Positions 62,422 to 64,000 of a stretch of DNA of 64,000 nucleotides are shown here, piece by piece (position 1 is the first letter of the stretch; every line of letters begins with the position of its first letter). The DNA lies in NCBI GenBank assembly GCA_013365325.1, contig JABVXV010000011.1:310001-374000 (forward strand). Reading direction: 5' to 3'. The notes under the pieces are model-generated. The model did no database searches. It was not told the origin of the DNA and saw nothing but the letters and a program-made list of their open reading frames with translations. The translations under genes and the position numbers were made by a program. The DNA is from Dipetalonema caudispina (lineage: Eukaryota; Nematoda; Chromadorea; Rhabditida; Onchocercidae).

Positions 62422-64000
62422 AGCATCGAAAATTGCGAAATGTAGCAGTTTATCTGATGAAAAAAGGTATAGCTCAGCATGTGCACTACTTAAGGACTTT
62501 TGCGATCGTACAAGTTCGCATGGCATTCCTTTAATCGGGTATGCGTATCATTACGTATTGTGAAGAGTGACAAGAACGAAATTTTAATGGCATTTGATGA
62601 TTGCTCTTTGCAATTTAATTAAAATTTTTTTTCCAAAAAACATATGATTTATGCATGATTACTAATTAATGAGCAATATTTGCAGCTCGCCATCATTTTT
62701 TAGTCGTACTGTTTGGATAGCTATCACTTTATTGTGTTTCATCTTGTTTCTTTATCAAACATATTGGACGCTATCCGAATTTTTCCAATATAGGACAATA
62801 ATCGAAATGCAATTGAAGTTCGAACCCGGTATGTAAGGATAAATAAACGAATTAATATTTATAAATTTAGTGTTCATGGGCGATGTTGTGTTTGATTATC
62901 AAAGAAGATGAAAGGTAATTTTGTCGAGGTAGTTTATGTCACCGCTCTTTTTCTACCCTTTTCCATACTCATATTTTTGCTCATTTATATTAATTTTCCA
63001 AAGTACAGTTGTAATGTAGGAGATCGACTACTTTCAAATTTCCTGTTAAACGAAATCAATAAATTCTTCTACATCAATATGGGAAAATACCAGTACAAAT
63101 TTTAGCAAGAAAAAAAAAGGAGTAGAGAAGACGAGAGCGGTATGTCAGCACGATCAGTTACTTTAACAATCATATTTTCAGCACCCTTTCCTGCTGCAAC
63201 TGTATGCAACTTGAATGCCTTCAAAAACAGCGAATTGAGAAAATACGAAACAATTTCTGAAGGGGTGAGCTTAATTACATATACAAGTTTTTTATATTGA
63301 TATTATCATGAATTGAATATTACTGAAAAAGGATTTTACGGTATTACACATGAAGGTTTTTTTTTTTTTTTTTTTTTACTTGTTCTTTGCTGATTTGTAA
63401 CTTGATTTAGAATATTCAAGTGAAATGTTGAGGATTCGGCAGATCTAAGGACAATTTTGACCCTCAACATGTTGCTTTTCAAAAGCTTGCACATTGCAGT
63501 TAGATGTATGGGAAGAGAAAATTAATCAGTATAAAGGTTCAACGACTAATTCAAATAATTCGGCGCGAAAAAGTCGTGAAGTTAGTTATGTCCCTACTTT
63601 TGTTCGATGTAATTGTATGCAATCACATGATCGCTGTGTTCCGCAGCGGAATCCTTTGCTGGTGAGGATTTTAACATTTCCTTCTTTTTGCATTAAAGAA
63701 TTTTCTTCTTTGGTAAAAAAAGAAGGTAAAAAAAAAAATAGTCTCAATAATTACAGAGAAATGCTACGGTGTGCATATGTTTCGAAGATATAAATACGGG
63801 TAACATTTGGCCATGCTATCCTACAATTACGTGGACAGAAAAGGTGATATACATCTCCTAATAGCATCTCATAGTTTCTGTAAAAAGTCAAGTATACTCG
63901 AAATATTCATGTAGTGATTTACAGCAATGTTTTGACTGCTCACTGTCGAAAACGTGTAATGATCCAGATCGGCCCAATTCGACCACTTTACGATCATCAA
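62422..64000 (+). CDS. DEG/ENaC-type cation channel, 5' half (3' end beyond window)
   Basis: Amiloride-sensitive-type sodium channel subunit of the degenerin family, used in nematodes for touch, proton or peptide sensing. Exons: 62422-62538, 62686-62828, 63182-63264, 63500-63661, 63757-63843, 63925->64000. All phases agree. The first exon carries the cytosolic gating motif His-Gly in FCDRTSSHGIPLIG. The next holds TM1 (RTVWIAITLLCFILFLYQTY). After it comes FPAATVCNLNAFKNSELRKY, the conserved start of the extracellular domain. Then Cys-rich segments follow: RCNCMQSHDRC, VCICFEDI, NIWPCYPTITW, QCFDCSLSKTC. The second membrane span is outside the window. The exon at 62422 begins in mid-codon after TTCATTACAG, so at least one 5' exon lies further left. 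The subfamily cannot be named safely. Confidence 0.88.
63357..63377 (+). repeat. Poly-T run in intron
   Basis: 21 consecutive T within an intron of the DEG/ENaC-type gene. Similar runs occur at 19066-19084 and 12229-12255. Low-complexity only. Confidence 0.8.

Overview
This window looks like nuclear DNA of a nematode. It is AT-rich (by eye roughly two thirds A+T). Its genes are cut into many short exons by GT-AG introns of about 100-1000 bp. The recognisable proteins read most like nematode versions: a GAR-2-type muscarinic receptor, a nematode-style DEG/ENaC channel and a divergent paired-like homeobox. Intron size and gene content suggest a spirurid (clade III, possibly filarial) worm, but that placement is inference. 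All exon limits were read by eye from splice sites, reading phase and family resemblance.

Left part, 1-14.6 kb, plus strand: the C-terminal quarter of a DMXL/Rabconnectin-3alpha WD40 protein (V-ATPase assembly and endosomal traffic), an RBM7-like RNA-binding protein (NEXT/exosome adaptor family), and a basic Lys/Ser-rich, probably nuclear protein I cannot name. 15.6-16.2 kb, minus: the homeodomain end of a paired-like homeobox gene. 16.2-23.4 kb has no convincing gene. 23.4-29.2 kb, plus: a gar-2-like acetylcholine receptor missing only its extreme N-terminus.

Middle: 31.3-40.6 kb, minus, holds a FIP200/RB1CC1 (ATG-11/EPG-7 type) autophagy scaffold in about 25 exons, with its ubiquitin-like start, coiled coils and C-terminal claw-type domain. 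Upstream lies a small possible gene with a zinc-ribbon pattern (41.3-42.2 kb).

The most unusual part is 43.3-45.0 kb. An almost complete genome-sized copy of a circovirus-like CRESS-DNA virus is embedded between two ordinary worm genes. It has a Rep-type endonuclease/helicase gene on the plus strand, broken at its 5' end and by one in-frame stop. A convergent, uninterrupted Arg-rich capsid-like ORF lies on the minus strand, and a perfect 14-bp hairpin sits between the two 3' ends. The surrounding intron-containing nematode genes argue for an endogenous viral element rather than free virus.

Right part: an ILRUN (C6orf106)-like gene on the minus strand (47.3-49.2 kb), an aldo-keto reductase on the plus strand (50.4-52.8 kb), then almost 10 kb without a recognisable gene. 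That stretch holds a possible decayed LINE fragment and a perfect 33-bp inverted repeat. The window ends in the 5' half of a DEG/ENaC-type cation channel (62.4 kb to the edge). No rRNA, convincing tRNA or CRISPR array was seen.
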